Positions 1 to 9,574 are shown, numbered from the stretch's first letter. The stretch is 64,000 nt of DNA from JBMNOZ01 sp050943335 (GCA_050943335.1 JBMNOZ010000005.1:35099-99098); one strand, 5' to 3'. A program made the numbers and translations. Notes: generated from the letters alone by a model not told the origin.

Positions 1-1116
1 TCCTTTACCACTAATGCGGAAGAAATACTAAAAGACCCGGAAATCCAGATCGTGGTGGAGGTTATGGGCGGTATTGAGCCGGCCCGTTCTTATATTTTGG
101 AAGCCTTTAAACAGGGCAAACATGTGGTTACCGCCAATAAAGATCTTTTAGCGCTCCACGGAAGCGAGTTGTTCGCCGCCGCAGCCCAAAATAATTGCGA
201 TTTGTATTTTGAAGCCAGTGTTGCCGGAGGAATTCCGATTATCGCCGCTCTAACCCAGTCCTTAACCGCTAATCGAGTTTCCTCTATTCTGGGGATTATT
301 AACGGAACTACAAACTATATTCTCTCCGCCATGACTGAACAGGCGCGGGATTTTGAGGATGTGCTCAAGGAAGCCCAGGAATTCGGGTATGCGGAAGCGG
401 ATCCCACTTCAGATATAGAGGGGCTTGATGCCGCACGTAAATTGGCTATTCTCTCCACCCTAGCCTTCAATACCGAGATTACTTTTGAACAGGTTTTTGT
501 CGAAGGTATTTCCAAAGTATCTAAAACCGATATTCAATACGCCAAAGAATTGGGATGTGTAATTAAACTCCTCGCTATCGCTAAAAATAAGGACGGAGAA
601 ATTGAAGTCCGGGTTCATCCTACCATGATTAATAAAAATCACCCTTTAGCAACTGTAAATGGGGTCTATAACGCAGTTTATATTGTGGGAGATGCTTTGG
701 GAGAAGCAATGTTTTACGGCCAGGGAGCCGGGGCTCTTCCTACCGGGAGCGCCGTAGTCTCAGATATTATTCAAATTGTTCGCAACATGGAGTGTGCTTC
801 TCCCACAACAAGAAACGGCAGCTACAGAAAACTGCCTCTTAAGCCAGTAGAAAACTTCACAACCGGATATTATATTCGGATTAAAGTTCAGGACGAACCG
901 CGGGTTTTTGCCACTGTCGCTTCTTTCTTTGCCCAAGCCGGCATCAGTTTTAACTCTATTATCCAGAAGCCCAGACCGGATAAAAATGCGGAAATCGTAC
1001 TGGTAACCCACCCTTGTAAGGAAGGGCAGATTCGTAAAGCTCTGGAATCTTTAAATAACTATAATAAGTTAGAAAAAGTCTATAATGTGTTGCGTTTGGA
1101 GAATGGGGTGCAATAA
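1..1116 (+). CDS. hom: homoserine dehydrogenase (5'-truncated by window edge)
   Basis: Catalyses NADPH-dependent reduction of aspartate semialdehyde to homoserine, the branch point to threonine and methionine. The reading frame is already open at base 1, so the Rossmann N-terminus lies upstream of the window; the first internal ATG is not the real start. The family signature is present in the form ADPTSDIEGLDAARK, with the catalytic-domain stretch GIINGTTNYIL before it. The last ~80 residues form an ACT domain (IRIKVQDEPRVFATVASFF), the usual site of threonine feedback. The stop lies 2 bases before the thrB start, so the two are co-translated. Confidence 0.97.
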   Translation, partial: SFTTNAEEILKDPEIQIVVEVMGGIEPARSYILEAFKQGKHVVTANKDLLALHGSELFAAAAQNNCDLYFEASVAGGIPIIAALTQSLTANRVSSILGIINGTTNYILSAMTEQARDFEDVLKEAQEFGYAEADPTSDIEGLDAARKLAILSTLAFNTEITFEQVFVEGISKVSKTDIQYAKELGCVIKLLAIAKNKDGEIEVRVHPTMINKNHPLATVNGVYNAVYIVGDALGEAMFYGQGAGALPTGSAVVSDIIQIVRNMECASPTTRNGSYRKLPLKPVENFTTGYYIRIKVQDEPRVFATVASFFAQAGISFNSIIQKPRPDKNAEIVLVTHPCKEGQIRKALESLNNYNKLEKVYNVLRLENGVQ

Positions 1117-1118
1117 AT

Positions 1119-2018
1119 GTGTATTGCGTAAAAATACCCGCCACTTCAGCCAATTTAGGGCCTGGTTTTGATTGTTTGGGATTGGCTTTAAAGCTCTACA
1201 ATGTTTTCAAGGTTGAACCGGGCGAGGTTTTAAGTTTGGAACTCCAAGGGGATTATGTAGAGAATATCAGCCTCCAGGAAGATAACCTTTTCTGGCAAGC
1301 AGCCTGTGTTCTCTGGCGAAAAATTGGTTTTAAACCCCAACCTTTAAAGATTGTTATTGAAAGCTATGTCCCCCCTTTCCGAGGGCTTGGCAGCAGCTCC
1401 ACCGCTGTAGTCGGGGGATTGATGATTGCCAATGCTCTGGCCGGCGACCCTTTCAGTCGGCCAGAGCTCTTAAATATCGCCAGTGAAATAGAAGGACACT
1501 CCGACAATGTCTGCCCCGCACTATATGGGGGGATTACACTCTCGGTAAAAAATGAGGGGCAAATAATTCCTAAAATTTTGACTACAAAGCCAAAATTTAA
1601 AATAGTCGTCCTTATCCCCGAGATCACAATCCCAACTACTAAAGCCCGCGAAATATTACCTGCCAATATCCGTAGGGATGATGTTGTCTTCAATTCCTCC
1701 CGGGTGGGTTTACTTGTCAATTGTTTTTTAAAAGAAGAGTATGAGCTTTTAAATATCGCTACTCAGGATAGGATTCATCAAAATCAAAGGGCATCCCTCC
1801 TTCCCGGAATGGTTAAAACCCTAGCCAAAGCTGTGGAAAGCGGGGCCTATGGAGCAACCTTAAGCGGCGCAGGACCTACCCTTCTGGCTTTTAGCCCTTA
1901 TAATTTAGAACAAAAAATTGCCACCGCCATGAAAAAAGCGTTGGCTAATTATTCAATAAATTCCAGCGCTTTAGTTTTAGATATTGATCCTTCGGGAGCA
2001 GTGATGAGTAAAGAATGA
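1119..2018 (+). CDS. thrB: homoserine kinase
   Basis: GHMP-family kinase phosphorylating homoserine to O-phosphohomoserine, the substrate of threonine synthase (thrC, encoded near 38 kb here). The N-terminus IPATSANLGPGFDCLGLAL and the ATP-binding glycine loop FRGLGSSSTAVVGG (about residue 85-100) are diagnostic, as is the C-terminal GATLSGAGPTLLAF motif. The 299-residue length is normal. The start is a GTG two bases after the hom stop, with a purine-rich GGAGAATGGGG ribosome site inside hom. Sits in a hom-thrB operon. Confidence 0.97.
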   Translation: MYCVKIPATSANLGPGFDCLGLALKLYNVFKVEPGEVLSLELQGDYVENISLQEDNLFWQAACVLWRKIGFKPQPLKIVIESYVPPFRGLGSSSTAVVGGLMIANALAGDPFSRPELLNIASEIEGHSDNVCPALYGGITLSVKNEGQIIPKILTTKPKFKIVVLIPEITIPTTKAREILPANIRRDDVVFNSSRVGLLVNCFLKEEYELLNIATQDRIHQNQRASLLPGMVKTLAKAVESGAYGATLSGAGPTLLAFSPYNLEQKIATAMKKALANYSINSSALVLDIDPSGAVMSKE

Positions 2019-2042
2019 GTCAAGAGGTCATCGGCCTTGGAC

Positions 2043-2618
2043 TCATTCTTTATAATAAACTTGCTCATCATAAAGTCGGGAATATATTTTATAAGACTTT
2101 AAAACTTTTTTTACATATTCCCTTGTTTCAAAAAAAGGAATGTCTTCAATAAGATAAGGGCCCAAATCTGATGCTTGAAGCCATTTGGCCACGCGGCCAC
2201 AACCTGCATTATAAGCGGCCAGAACTATGACAGCGTTCCCGTCAAACTGTTTATTTAGCTGCGCCAAGTACCAGGTTCCGTAACGGATATTGACCTCCGG
2301 ATCTAATAAAATATCCTCCCTGTACTCTTCCCCCAGGTGGTGAGCAATTTCTCGGGCTGTAGCCGGCATGATCTGCATCAAACCAAGGGCTCCCTTTGGG
2401 GAACAGGATTCGGGTTTAAAGCGGCTCTCCTCCCTCATCACAGCCAACACAAATAAAGGATCTAGAGAATACTCCGAAGCGTATTTTTCAATCAGCGGTT
2501 TATAGGGATAAGGGTAGCGTATTTTTTCAAGGATTTTAAATTGCTGTAAACTAAAGGCAATAAAAAGCAACAGAACCAATATAATAATTTTCGGTAATTT
2601 TCGTTTGACGATAAACAA
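2043..2618 (-). CDS. lytic transglycosylase, SLT family, membrane-anchored
   Basis: Cleaves peptidoglycan glycan strands to 1,6-anhydro products at the outer face of the membrane. One N-terminal membrane segment (about residues 8-27, IIILVLLLFIAFSLQQF) is followed by an SLT/Slt70-type domain. The catalytic Glu is in AVMREESRF, followed by KGALGLMQIMPATA and AAYNAGCGRVAKW, all standard SLT motifs. It is 191 residues, typical of the short soluble-domain SLT proteins of Firmicutes next to coaE/polA clusters. Lies just downstream of coaE on the same strand, separated by about 107 bases holding an inverted repeat. Confidence 0.93.
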   Translation of the reverse strand: MFIVKRKLPKIIILVLLLFIAFSLQQFKILEKIRYPYPYKPLIEKYASEYSLDPLFVLAVMREESRFKPESCSPKGALGLMQIMPATAREIAHHLGEEYREDILLDPEVNIRYGTWYLAQLNKQFDGNAVIVLAAYNAGCGRVAKWLQASDLGPYLIEDIPFFETREYVKKVLKSYKIYSRLYDEQVYYKE

Positions 2619-2672
2619 TTTCTACCATCCTAATAGTTTTTAAATCTATATGCAAAACCTTTAGCCCTTATG

Positions 2673-2726
2673 AGTGGAGGGAGATGCTCCTCCGGTTCGT
2701 AGGCTTGTGAAATATTTCCCTCCACT
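2673..2726. repeat. 10-bp inverted repeat at end of coaE
   Basis: AGTGGAGGGA (2673-2682) and TCCCTCCACT (2717-2726) are perfect inverted arms 34 bases apart, the second touching the coaE stop codon. A smaller hairpin GGAG/CTCC lies inside. There is no T-tract on either side, so it is not a classical terminator. It may stabilise or process the coaE-transglycosylase mRNA. Confidence 0.5.
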
Positions 2727-3313
2727 TAAAGTTTTTTTGAGTTGTAGATATTTTCTAAAAATTTTTCTGTCTCGGCCCAAGTTCCTGAGTTATCGATGAC
2801 TAAATCAGCTTTCCTAGCTTTCTCCGTCAAAGGCATTTGGGATGCGATCCTAATCTCTGCTTCTTCTCTTGTAAAACCATTTCTTATCATCAATCTTTCT
2901 CTTTGAAGTTCCGGTGTTAAATATACAACCCAGACCTCATCCATTGACTTGTCCAACCCCACTTCAAGAAGAAGCGGGACATCATGAATGATGAACCGAT
3001 GCCCCTTCTCTTTCAAAGCAGAGCTTTTTTCCGCCATTCTGGCGAAAACCAGGGGATGGATAATGGCCTCTAATTTTTTTTTAGCTCCAGGATCCCTGAA
3101 AACCAGATCGCCTAATCGACGCCGATTTATTTTCCCGTTTTCCAGATAATGAGGGCCAAATTCCGTGCTGATCTCCGTCCGCACAGCCTGTTCTTCCATT
3201 AACTCGTGCGCTATTTCGTCGGCGTCAATAACCGGTACTCCTTTTTCTCTAAACCAATTAGCGACACTGGTTTTCCCGCTTGCGATACCCCCTGTTAGTC
3301 CTATAATCTTCAT
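2726..3313 (-). CDS. coaE: dephospho-CoA kinase
   Basis: Last step of coenzyme A synthesis, phosphorylating the 3'-OH of dephospho-CoA in the cytoplasm. P-loop GLTGGIASGKTSVA at the N-terminus and the DADEIAHELM motif after it are characteristic; the later HDVPLLLEVGLD segment is the CoA-domain signature. The 195-residue length is normal. ATG start. Downstream of ytaF in the polA-mutM-ytaF-coaE order common in Bacillus and Clostridia. Confidence 0.97.
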   Translation of the reverse strand: MKIIGLTGGIASGKTSVANWFREKGVPVIDADEIAHELMEEQAVRTEISTEFGPHYLENGKINRRRLGDLVFRDPGAKKKLEAIIHPLVFARMAEKSSALKEKGHRFIIHDVPLLLEVGLDKSMDEVWVVYLTPELQRERLMIRNGFTREEAEIRIASQMPLTEKARKADLVIDNSGTWAETEKFLENIYNSKKL

Positions 3314-3337
3314 TTAGTATTGACCCCTAACCTTTCT

Positions 3338-3991
3338 TTAAATCAATTTTAAACCGCCGATCATTATTAATAGTAATCCCGGCAAAAATTTAACTTTGCT
3401 CAAAATCACACTCGGCAATTTTCCCGTGAGCAGCTGTCCGGTTCTAAGCATCAAAATCTGAAGAATTGCAACTAAAGCTATGACATAAAAAGAAATACCC
3501 GTCATAGCGGCGGCCATCCCGGCGGCAAAAGCATCCAGGGACAGAGCAACTCCTAAGATAACACTTTCTTTCGCGTTTATTGTGCCCGAGCCGTCCAAAT
3601 CAGCGGCATTCGGTGTTTTTAAGACCTTAATAACCAAACCAAAAATCTTAAGTTTGATACATATCAATGTTATATATGTATCCTCAGCCCCTACTGCCCC
3701 AGTCATAACCGGAACGGCTTTTCCCGTAATATTTTTTCTGGCGGCTTGAATAAGCTGATAACTGCCGATAATCATCAGGATCGCGGCTCCTAAGACATTA
3801 GGGGAGATCACCGCTAACCAAGGGGAGATTAGCTGGCCGAATAGCATCGAAATTCCCATGGCCAAGGCTGTACACAACCCGATTATAACCAAGGAAACGG
3901 AAGTCATTTTAATTTTGTTTAAACCATAGGCTATGCCGACACCGAATCCATCCAGGCTAAGCGCGAAAGCAATGAATAGCTCTATTCCCAT
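3338..3991 (-). CDS. ytaF: sporulation membrane protein YtaF (MntP-like)
   Basis: Polytopic membrane protein of 217 residues built from two repeats of a three-helix unit, each starting with a SLDGFGVG or SLDAFAAG motif, as in the MntP/DUF204 fold. The family is conserved in spore formers next to mutM and coaE; its transported substrate is not established. A loop at about residues 130-145 carries a complete EF-hand-like 12-residue loop, DLDGSGTINAKE, suggesting calcium binding. Start ATG with a GCGGGGT ribosome site. Neighbours mutM/coaE support the assignment. Confidence 0.88.
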   Translation of the reverse strand: MGIELFIAFALSLDGFGVGIAYGLNKIKMTSVSLVIIGLCTALAMGISMLFGQLISPWLAVISPNVLGAAILMIIGSYQLIQAARKNITGKAVPVMTGAVGAEDTYITLICIKLKIFGLVIKVLKTPNAADLDGSGTINAKESVILGVALSLDAFAAGMAAAMTGISFYVIALVAILQILMLRTGQLLTGKLPSVILSKVKFLPGLLLIMIGGLKLI

Positions 3992-4045
3992 ATTTTATTA
4001 CCCCGCTAAGTATTAATATTTTCGGGATAATATATGGAATTAGGC

Positions 4046-5920
4046 TTAAAGAGGTGTGTTTTTAACTCCCGCCTCCAATTCTAGCCATTGCTGTAAGAGA
4101 TCGTTATACTCCCTTTGCAGTTCCTGATGTTCGTGATGTAATTTCAAGGCCAATTCATAATCGCCAGCCAGGTCATGCATTTTAGTCTCCAGTTCTTCCA
4201 GTTCTTTTTCCAGGCTTTCTATCGACTCTTCCAATTGTTTTATTTTTCTCTCCTGCCGTCTGATTTCCTTCGACTCTAAGAGGTATTTTTTAGCGGTTTG
4301 ATCAGTCTCCTTCTTTGGGAGGCTGTTTTTTTCTTCTTCCTCCTTCACAGCTTCTCGGTAAGTAGTATAATCCCCGGCAATGATTCTCAATCCCTCAGCA
4401 GTTAAAAGAGCGATTTTATCTACCAGACGATTGACAAAGTAGCGGTCGTGAGAGATAACGATCATTGTGCCGTTAAAATCCAGGAGAGCTTCCTCCAGCA
4501 CATCTCTGGTCCTCATATCCAGGTGGTTGGTCGGTTCGTCCAGTAATAAAAGATTGCCCTCGGCTAAAAACAATTTACACAAAGCCAGTCTGCTTTTTTC
4601 TCCGCCGCTTAAATTTTTATGGGGTTTAAAAACTTCCTCGCCTCTAAAACCGAACCTAGCCAATACACTGCGGATTTCAGGATCATGGAGGTCTGTGGAA
4701 TAGCGAAGCTCATCCATTACATCTTTTACATTTTCTTTTTGGCCAATGTTTTCGTGTTCTTGGGAAAAATAACCGATTTTAACATTGGCTCCCAGTTTTA
4801 TAGACCCTTTATAGGGAACCTCCCCGATAATAGCTTTTAAAAGCGAGGTTTTTCCTATTCCGTTTTTGCCCAGGAGAGCAATTTTATCCCCCCGCTGTAA
4901 TTCAAGATTCACATTCTTAAAAATAGTTCTTTCCTCATAAGCTATCGATAGATCCTCTATTTCTAAGACCCTGTCCCCTGCCCGGGTAGAGGTTTGCAAA
5001 TTCATCTTTATGGATTTTTCGGTTTTTGGTCCGGTAACAGGGGTGATTTTTTTCAATTGAGTTTCCCGGCCTCGGGCCTGTTTGGCTTTAATCCCTGCCC
5101 GGTGCCGGCGAATATACTCCTCTAAGTTGGCAATCTTTTTGTTAATTTTTTCTGCTTCCCGGCTTTTAGTTTTCTCTTCCAAAGCTAGCTGAAGTTCAAA
5201 GTCAGAATAATTACCGGTATAGGTTTTAAGTGTTCCTTCCCGAAGAGAGAAAATTTTAGTCGCTATCTGGTCCAAAAAATAGCGATCATGGGAAACAAGG
5301 AGGATGGCTCCCGGGTACTCGCTTAAATAATTCTCCAGCCACTCCAAGGCTTCCAAGTCTAGATGGTTGGTCGGTTCGTCCAGAATCAACAGTTCTGGTT
5401 CCCTGAGCAAAAGTTTACCCAGGGAAACCCGCGTTTTTTGGCCGCCGCTTAAAACCCTGGTTTCCGTGTTCTGATAGGGTTCTAAGCCCAGTCCGAAAAT
5501 CAGGCGGCGGATTTTTGCTTCCAAGGCGTACCCGCCACTTCTTTCGTATTTCTCCGTTAACCGGCCATACTGGTGAAGTATTTTTTCGTCTGCCTCTTGG
5601 GACATCTTTTTTTCTAAATACTGGAGCTGTTTCCTCATCTCTAAAATATCATTTCGTTCCGCCAGCAACGAGTCCCAGACAGTTCCTTCTTCCTTAAGGT
5701 CAACCATGGTTTGCGGGAGATACCCTAGGATAAAAGAACATTGAAGATCTCCCTGATAAGGAAACTCCCCTATAATTGCTCGCAGGAGAGTGGTTTTCCC
5801 CACCCCATTAGCACCGACTAAGCCCACTTTTTCTCCGGCTTCTATTTTGAAATTAACAGCACTTAAAAGAGGGCTTCCCGCTATTTCCAACGTCAGGCCC
5901 TTACCTACCAATAAACTCAT
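4046..5920 (-). CDS. ABC-F family ATPase (ribosome-associated or Uup-like)
   Basis: Soluble twin-ABC protein without membrane domains; ABC-F members act at the ribosomal E site as translation factors or antibiotic-protection proteins. Walker A motifs are GANGVGKTT and GKNGIGKTS. Signatures are LSGGQKTR and LSGGEKSR, and both Walker B segments read LLLLDEPTNHLD or similar. A coiled coil fills the last ~80 residues (KIKQLEESIESLEKELEEL), as in the Uup/YfmR groups. I chose ATG 5920, preceded by GGGAG at 10 bases; an ATG at 5959 inside mutM gives an extra 13 residues but has no ribosome site. Which ABC-F subgroup it belongs to needs a tree. Confidence 0.9.
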   Translation of the reverse strand: MSLLVGKGLTLEIAGSPLLSAVNFKIEAGEKVGLVGANGVGKTTLLRAIIGEFPYQGDLQCSFILGYLPQTMVDLKEEGTVWDSLLAERNDILEMRKQLQYLEKKMSQEADEKILHQYGRLTEKYERSGGYALEAKIRRLIFGLGLEPYQNTETRVLSGGQKTRVSLGKLLLREPELLILDEPTNHLDLEALEWLENYLSEYPGAILLVSHDRYFLDQIATKIFSLREGTLKTYTGNYSDFELQLALEEKTKSREAEKINKKIANLEEYIRRHRAGIKAKQARGRETQLKKITPVTGPKTEKSIKMNLQTSTRAGDRVLEIEDLSIAYEERTIFKNVNLELQRGDKIALLGKNGIGKTSLLKAIIGEVPYKGSIKLGANVKIGYFSQEHENIGQKENVKDVMDELRYSTDLHDPEIRSVLARFGFRGEEVFKPHKNLSGGEKSRLALCKLFLAEGNLLLLDEPTNHLDMRTRDVLEEALLDFNGTMIVISHDRYFVNRLVDKIALLTAEGLRIIAGDYTTYREAVKEEEEKNSLPKKETDQTAKKYLLESKEIRRQERKIKQLEESIESLEKELEELETKMHDLAGDYELALKLHHEHQELQREYNDLLQQWLELEAGVKNTPL

Positions 5921-5937
5921 GTTTTCGATTCTCCCGT

Positions 5938-6762
5938 TTAGTTCTGACAGTGAGGACAATAGACTGTTGTCCGCCCAGCAATTTTTTCCCGTTTAAGTTC
6001 TTGACCGCAAACCTTGCATTCCAAACCACCGCGGCCATAAACCATTAAACTGTTCTGAAAGCTCCCTTTATTGCCTAAAGCATCCCGATAGTCCTTAAAA
6101 GTTGTACCCCTGGCTTTAATGCCTTCTTCTAAGACCTCGCAAATCGCTAGGTGGAGTTTAATTATTTCCGAAATCTTTAAGGAATTGGTTTTCCTATTGG
6201 GCATTATTCCCGCCCTAAACAAGGCTTCATCCACATAGATATTACCCAAGCCTGCTAGAACCCGTTGATCGAGCAAAGAAGACTTTATAGTGCTTCTTTT
6301 TCTTCGTGCTAAGCGTTTCCCGAGCCGTTCAAAGGTAAAATCTTCGTCTAAAGGCTCGGGACCCAGTTTAGCTAAAGAAGGGATTTTTTTTATTTCGACC
6401 GTGGGGACAAGTTGAATTCGGCCGAACTTCCTCAGATCCGAATAATGTAATTCCCCCTGCTCCAGGGTCAGGACAACATGGGTATGCTTAGCTGGTGGCT
6501 GTTTCCCTTCATAAAAGATTAAACGCCCAGTCATTCGGAAATGGATGACCAGCGTCAGCCCACGGCTTAAATCAAGCAATAGGTACTTTCCTCGCCGAGC
6601 AATATTTTCAATTTCTCGATCTAAGACCAACTCGGTAAAGTCTAAACCCGGAAGTGAAATTACGGCTGCCGGCCAAAGAATATTAATGTTTGTAATCCTC
6701 TGGCCTAAAACTTTTTTAGTTAAAGTTCTCTTAATGCTTTCTACTTCCGGCAATTCCGGCAT
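5938..6762 (-). CDS. mutM: formamidopyrimidine-DNA glycosylase
   Basis: Base-excision repair enzyme removing 8-oxoguanine and ring-opened purines, with AP-lyase activity. The mature N-terminus PELPEVE supplies the catalytic proline and glutamate. The C-terminal four-cysteine zinc finger CKVCGQE...YCPHCQ is intact, and the helix-two-turn-helix motif LAGLGNIYVDEALF is present. At 274 residues it is full length. Its ATG shares a base with the polA stop (TAATG), so polA and mutM are translationally coupled. Confidence 0.98.
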   Translation of the reverse strand: MPELPEVESIKRTLTKKVLGQRITNINILWPAAVISLPGLDFTELVLDREIENIARRGKYLLLDLSRGLTLVIHFRMTGRLIFYEGKQPPAKHTHVVLTLEQGELHYSDLRKFGRIQLVPTVEIKKIPSLAKLGPEPLDEDFTFERLGKRLARRKRSTIKSSLLDQRVLAGLGNIYVDEALFRAGIMPNRKTNSLKISEIIKLHLAICEVLEEGIKARGTTFKDYRDALGNKGSFQNSLMVYGRGGLECKVCGQELKREKIAGRTTVYCPHCQN

Positions 6763-9392
6763 TAGATCTCCTCCATCTCATACCAGTTCCTTCCGGCCCG
6801 GCAATCGACAACTAGGGGAACCGTCAATTTATAACAGTTTTCCATGGTTTGTTTTACTATCTCTTTTACTTTCTCCAAATCAGAGGCTAAAACTTCAATT
6901 AGCAATTCGTCATGGACCTGGAGCAGTAAATTGGCTTTAAAACCTTGCAATTCTTTAGCTACCTGAACCATGGCTATTTTCATTATATCAGCAGCACTAC
7001 CCTGAATAGGAGTGTTTTTAGCAATTCGCTCTCCAAATTGACGCGTCATTCTATTAGGATGATTAAGTTCCGGTATTTTACGCAAACGGTTAAAAAGAGT
7101 TCGAACCTCGCCTTTTTCTTTCGCTAAACGCACTGTTTCATTTAAATACGTTTGAACCTTACTGTAGCGCTTAAAGTACTGCTCTATATAAAACTTAGCT
7201 TCTTTCCTAGGAATGGATAAATCCCGGGCCAGTCCATAATCAGTGAGCCCGTAGATCAGGCCAAAATTTACCGCTTTAGCTTTATCCCTCATATCCCTGG
7301 TTACCTCCCCCAAGGAGACGCCGAAGACTTCTGAAGCCGTACGGCTATGCACATCTTCTCCCGCCAGAAAGGACTCGCATAAGAGGGGATCTTGGGAGTA
7401 ATGAGCTAAAATTCTCAGTTCTATTTGGGAATAATCTGCTGAGAGTAAAAGCCAATCCTCTTTACTGGGTAGAAAAGCTTTTCTAAGCTTGCGACCCTCT
7501 TCTAAACGGATAGGGATGTTCTGGAGATTAGGCTCTGTGCTGGACAAGCGACCAGTTGCCGTCACTGTCTGCTGGAAAGTGGTGTGTATCTTCCCCTCCC
7601 GGATTTCGTTAAGGAGACCATTTACATAAGTAGAACGAAGTTTCATCAATTGCCGATACTGCAGAATTTTCTCCACGATGGGGTGGGCAAAACGCAATTC
7701 CTCTAAAGTCTCAGCATTAGTTGAATAGCCGGTTTTGGTTCTTTTCTTGGGAGGCAAACCCAAATCCTGAAACAAGACATCTCCCAACTGCTGGGGAGAA
7801 TTAATATTAAAGGTAGAACCCGCTAAGGTGTAGATTTCCTCCTCCAAGGCAGCTAGCTTTCCGTCTAGTTCCGCTCCTTGAGCTTTAAGCATTTCCTGGT
7901 CAACAGTAATGCCGGCCTTTTCCATCCGGGCCAAAACCAAACTTAAAGGTTCCTCAACCTCGTGTAATAAGGTCTCCAGGCCTTCAGCAACCAGGCTTTC
8001 TTTAAATTTTTCTTTCAAACTATGCAGTAAATAAGCTTCCTGAGCTGGAGTTAGATTTTCCGGCGGAGAAAAATTTTTCAATAAATCCGCTGCTCCGTAC
8101 CCGGATAAGTTGAGGTTTAAGAGGTAAGCAGCCAAGCTTAAATCCATTTCCAGGCCCTCTAAGGTCTTTCCTTCATTTAACAGCAAGGAATACAGGGCTT
8201 TGCTGTCAACAACGATTTTTGGCACGGTAGAAGCGGCTAATAAGCTCTCAAAACACTCCTCCACCTGAGCTGAAATTGAGTTTCGCGCCAGGGAATAGAT
8301 GTTTTGCCCATCGTAGATACCTATCTCCGACCAGCGTCCTAAATGAACACCGGATCCTGTGTACCGATAACTCAGAGTTAAGGTCGGCTTTTGTGCAAGC
8401 CAATCCTCAATTTTTTCTACCCAGGTCTCCGAATCCATTTTGATTTCTTCCGGCAGATCAAGACTGGGTTTTGCTTTGTTATCCTCTGTGAATTCTCCTT
8501 TATCTCCTTCTTTGCCTAGCCGAGCATCCAAACTCTGCTCAAACAAGCGGGCAACAGTAACCAGGCTGTAGCGATGAAAGATCTTTCGACACTGTTCCCG
8601 ATCTGGAGCCTTCCAAACAAGATCGTTCAGGGTATATTTAAGGGGAACGTCATGGATCATAACCGCTAACTTTTTACTTAGTAAAGCCTGGTCCTGGTAC
8701 TCCTCGATTAGGGATTTCAGCCTTTTTCCTTTTACCTCCTCTTTATTTTGCAAAATATTTTCTAAGGTCTCAAATTCATGAAGCAATTTTAAAGCGGTCT
8801 TTTCCCCTATTCCCGGAATGCCGGGAATATTATCCGATACATCTCCCATCAGGGCTTTCAGGTCCACAATTTGGGAAGGTTTTAAATTATATTTTTCAAA
8901 TAAGCGTTCTTCGTCATAGCACTCCACTTTAGTAATTCCCCGCACAGTAATATAAACTTTTGTTTGAGGTGAAATCAACTGTAAAGCATCTCTATCACCG
9001 GTATAAATACTGACTTCCATATCTTCCCCAACTGCGCGTTCCGTAACAGTGGCTATGATATCGTCCGCTTCGTAACCTGCTAACTCGAGCATGGGAACAG
9101 ACATCGCTTCTAAAATTTCTTTCAGATACGTAAATTGAGGGCTTAAAGTCTCAGGCATTTCTTTTCGCTGAGCTTTGTATTCCGGATAATAATCAAGGCG
9201 TACAGTAGGCTTATCCTTATCAAAAACCACAGCCCAATAATCCGGCTTCTGTTCTCTTTGGAGTTTTAAAAGCATGGTCAAAAACCCATGTACTCCATTT
9301 GTAGGCAGACCCTCCGCTGAAGTAAGAGGGGGCAGGGCATAAAAAGCCCGGTATAAAAGACTGCTTCCGTCTAAAAGAACTAATTGAGTCAT
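6762..9392 (-). CDS. polA: DNA polymerase I
   Basis: Replication/repair polymerase for Okazaki-fragment maturation and gap filling. An N-terminal 5' nuclease domain (residues ~1-290; LLDGSSLLYRAFYALPP, GYEADDIIATV, MGDVSDNIPGIPGIGEKTA) is followed by a degenerate 3'-5' exonuclease region and a C-terminal polymerase domain. The polymerase motifs are A (LSADYSQIELRILAH), B (RDKAKAVNFGLIYGL) and C (LLQVHDELLIE). The central domain lacks the DxE metal ligands, so proofreading is probably absent, as in Bacillus. 876 residues, ATG start after AAGGAG. First gene of the polA-mutM-ABC-F run. Confidence 0.98.
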   Translation of the reverse strand: MTQLVLLDGSSLLYRAFYALPPLTSAEGLPTNGVHGFLTMLLKLQREQKPDYWAVVFDKDKPTVRLDYYPEYKAQRKEMPETLSPQFTYLKEILEAMSVPMLELAGYEADDIIATVTERAVGEDMEVSIYTGDRDALQLISPQTKVYITVRGITKVECYDEERLFEKYNLKPSQIVDLKALMGDVSDNIPGIPGIGEKTALKLLHEFETLENILQNKEEVKGKRLKSLIEEYQDQALLSKKLAVMIHDVPLKYTLNDLVWKAPDREQCRKIFHRYSLVTVARLFEQSLDARLGKEGDKGEFTEDNKAKPSLDLPEEIKMDSETWVEKIEDWLAQKPTLTLSYRYTGSGVHLGRWSEIGIYDGQNIYSLARNSISAQVEECFESLLAASTVPKIVVDSKALYSLLLNEGKTLEGLEMDLSLAAYLLNLNLSGYGAADLLKNFSPPENLTPAQEAYLLHSLKEKFKESLVAEGLETLLHEVEEPLSLVLARMEKAGITVDQEMLKAQGAELDGKLAALEEEIYTLAGSTFNINSPQQLGDVLFQDLGLPPKKRTKTGYSTNAETLEELRFAHPIVEKILQYRQLMKLRSTYVNGLLNEIREGKIHTTFQQTVTATGRLSSTEPNLQNIPIRLEEGRKLRKAFLPSKEDWLLLSADYSQIELRILAHYSQDPLLCESFLAGEDVHSRTASEVFGVSLGEVTRDMRDKAKAVNFGLIYGLTDYGLARDLSIPRKEAKFYIEQYFKRYSKVQTYLNETVRLAKEKGEVRTLFNRLRKIPELNHPNRMTRQFGERIAKNTPIQGSAADIMKIAMVQVAKELQGFKANLLLQVHDELLIEVLASDLEKVKEIVKQTMENCYKLTVPLVVDCRAGRNWYEMEEI

Positions 9393-9503
9393 TATTTTGA
9401 CTCCTTTCCCTAATCTAAAAGTTTAATTTCCAAGATTACCTAAAAAGTATGATCTAAATAATATAATTTTAACAAAAAATCTATTTGCGAGAGCTTCTAC
9501 GAA

Positions 9504-9556
9504 ATAAAAAACCGTCCCTTGGGCAATGTTAAAATCCAGAGTTGCCTCAAAAAGGG
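9504..9556 (-). terminator. rho-independent terminator of the DUF134 gene
   Basis: Minus-strand stem built from CCCTT/AAGGG and GGCAA/TTGCC arms (plus 9516-9526 and 9542-9556), followed on the minus strand by a T-rich stretch (GGTTTTTTATTT). Lies between DUF134 and polA. Confidence 0.6.
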
Positions 9557-9574
9557 AGGTCTTACAAAAATTAT

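Noticed and set aside
315..515. Many short ORFs antisense to hom, thrB, polA, guaB and other genes
   Set aside because: They lack ribosome sites and are shadows of the real coding frames.
1..1116. hom as a pseudogene lacking its N-terminus
   Set aside because: The frame is open from base 1 and the window simply begins inside the gene.
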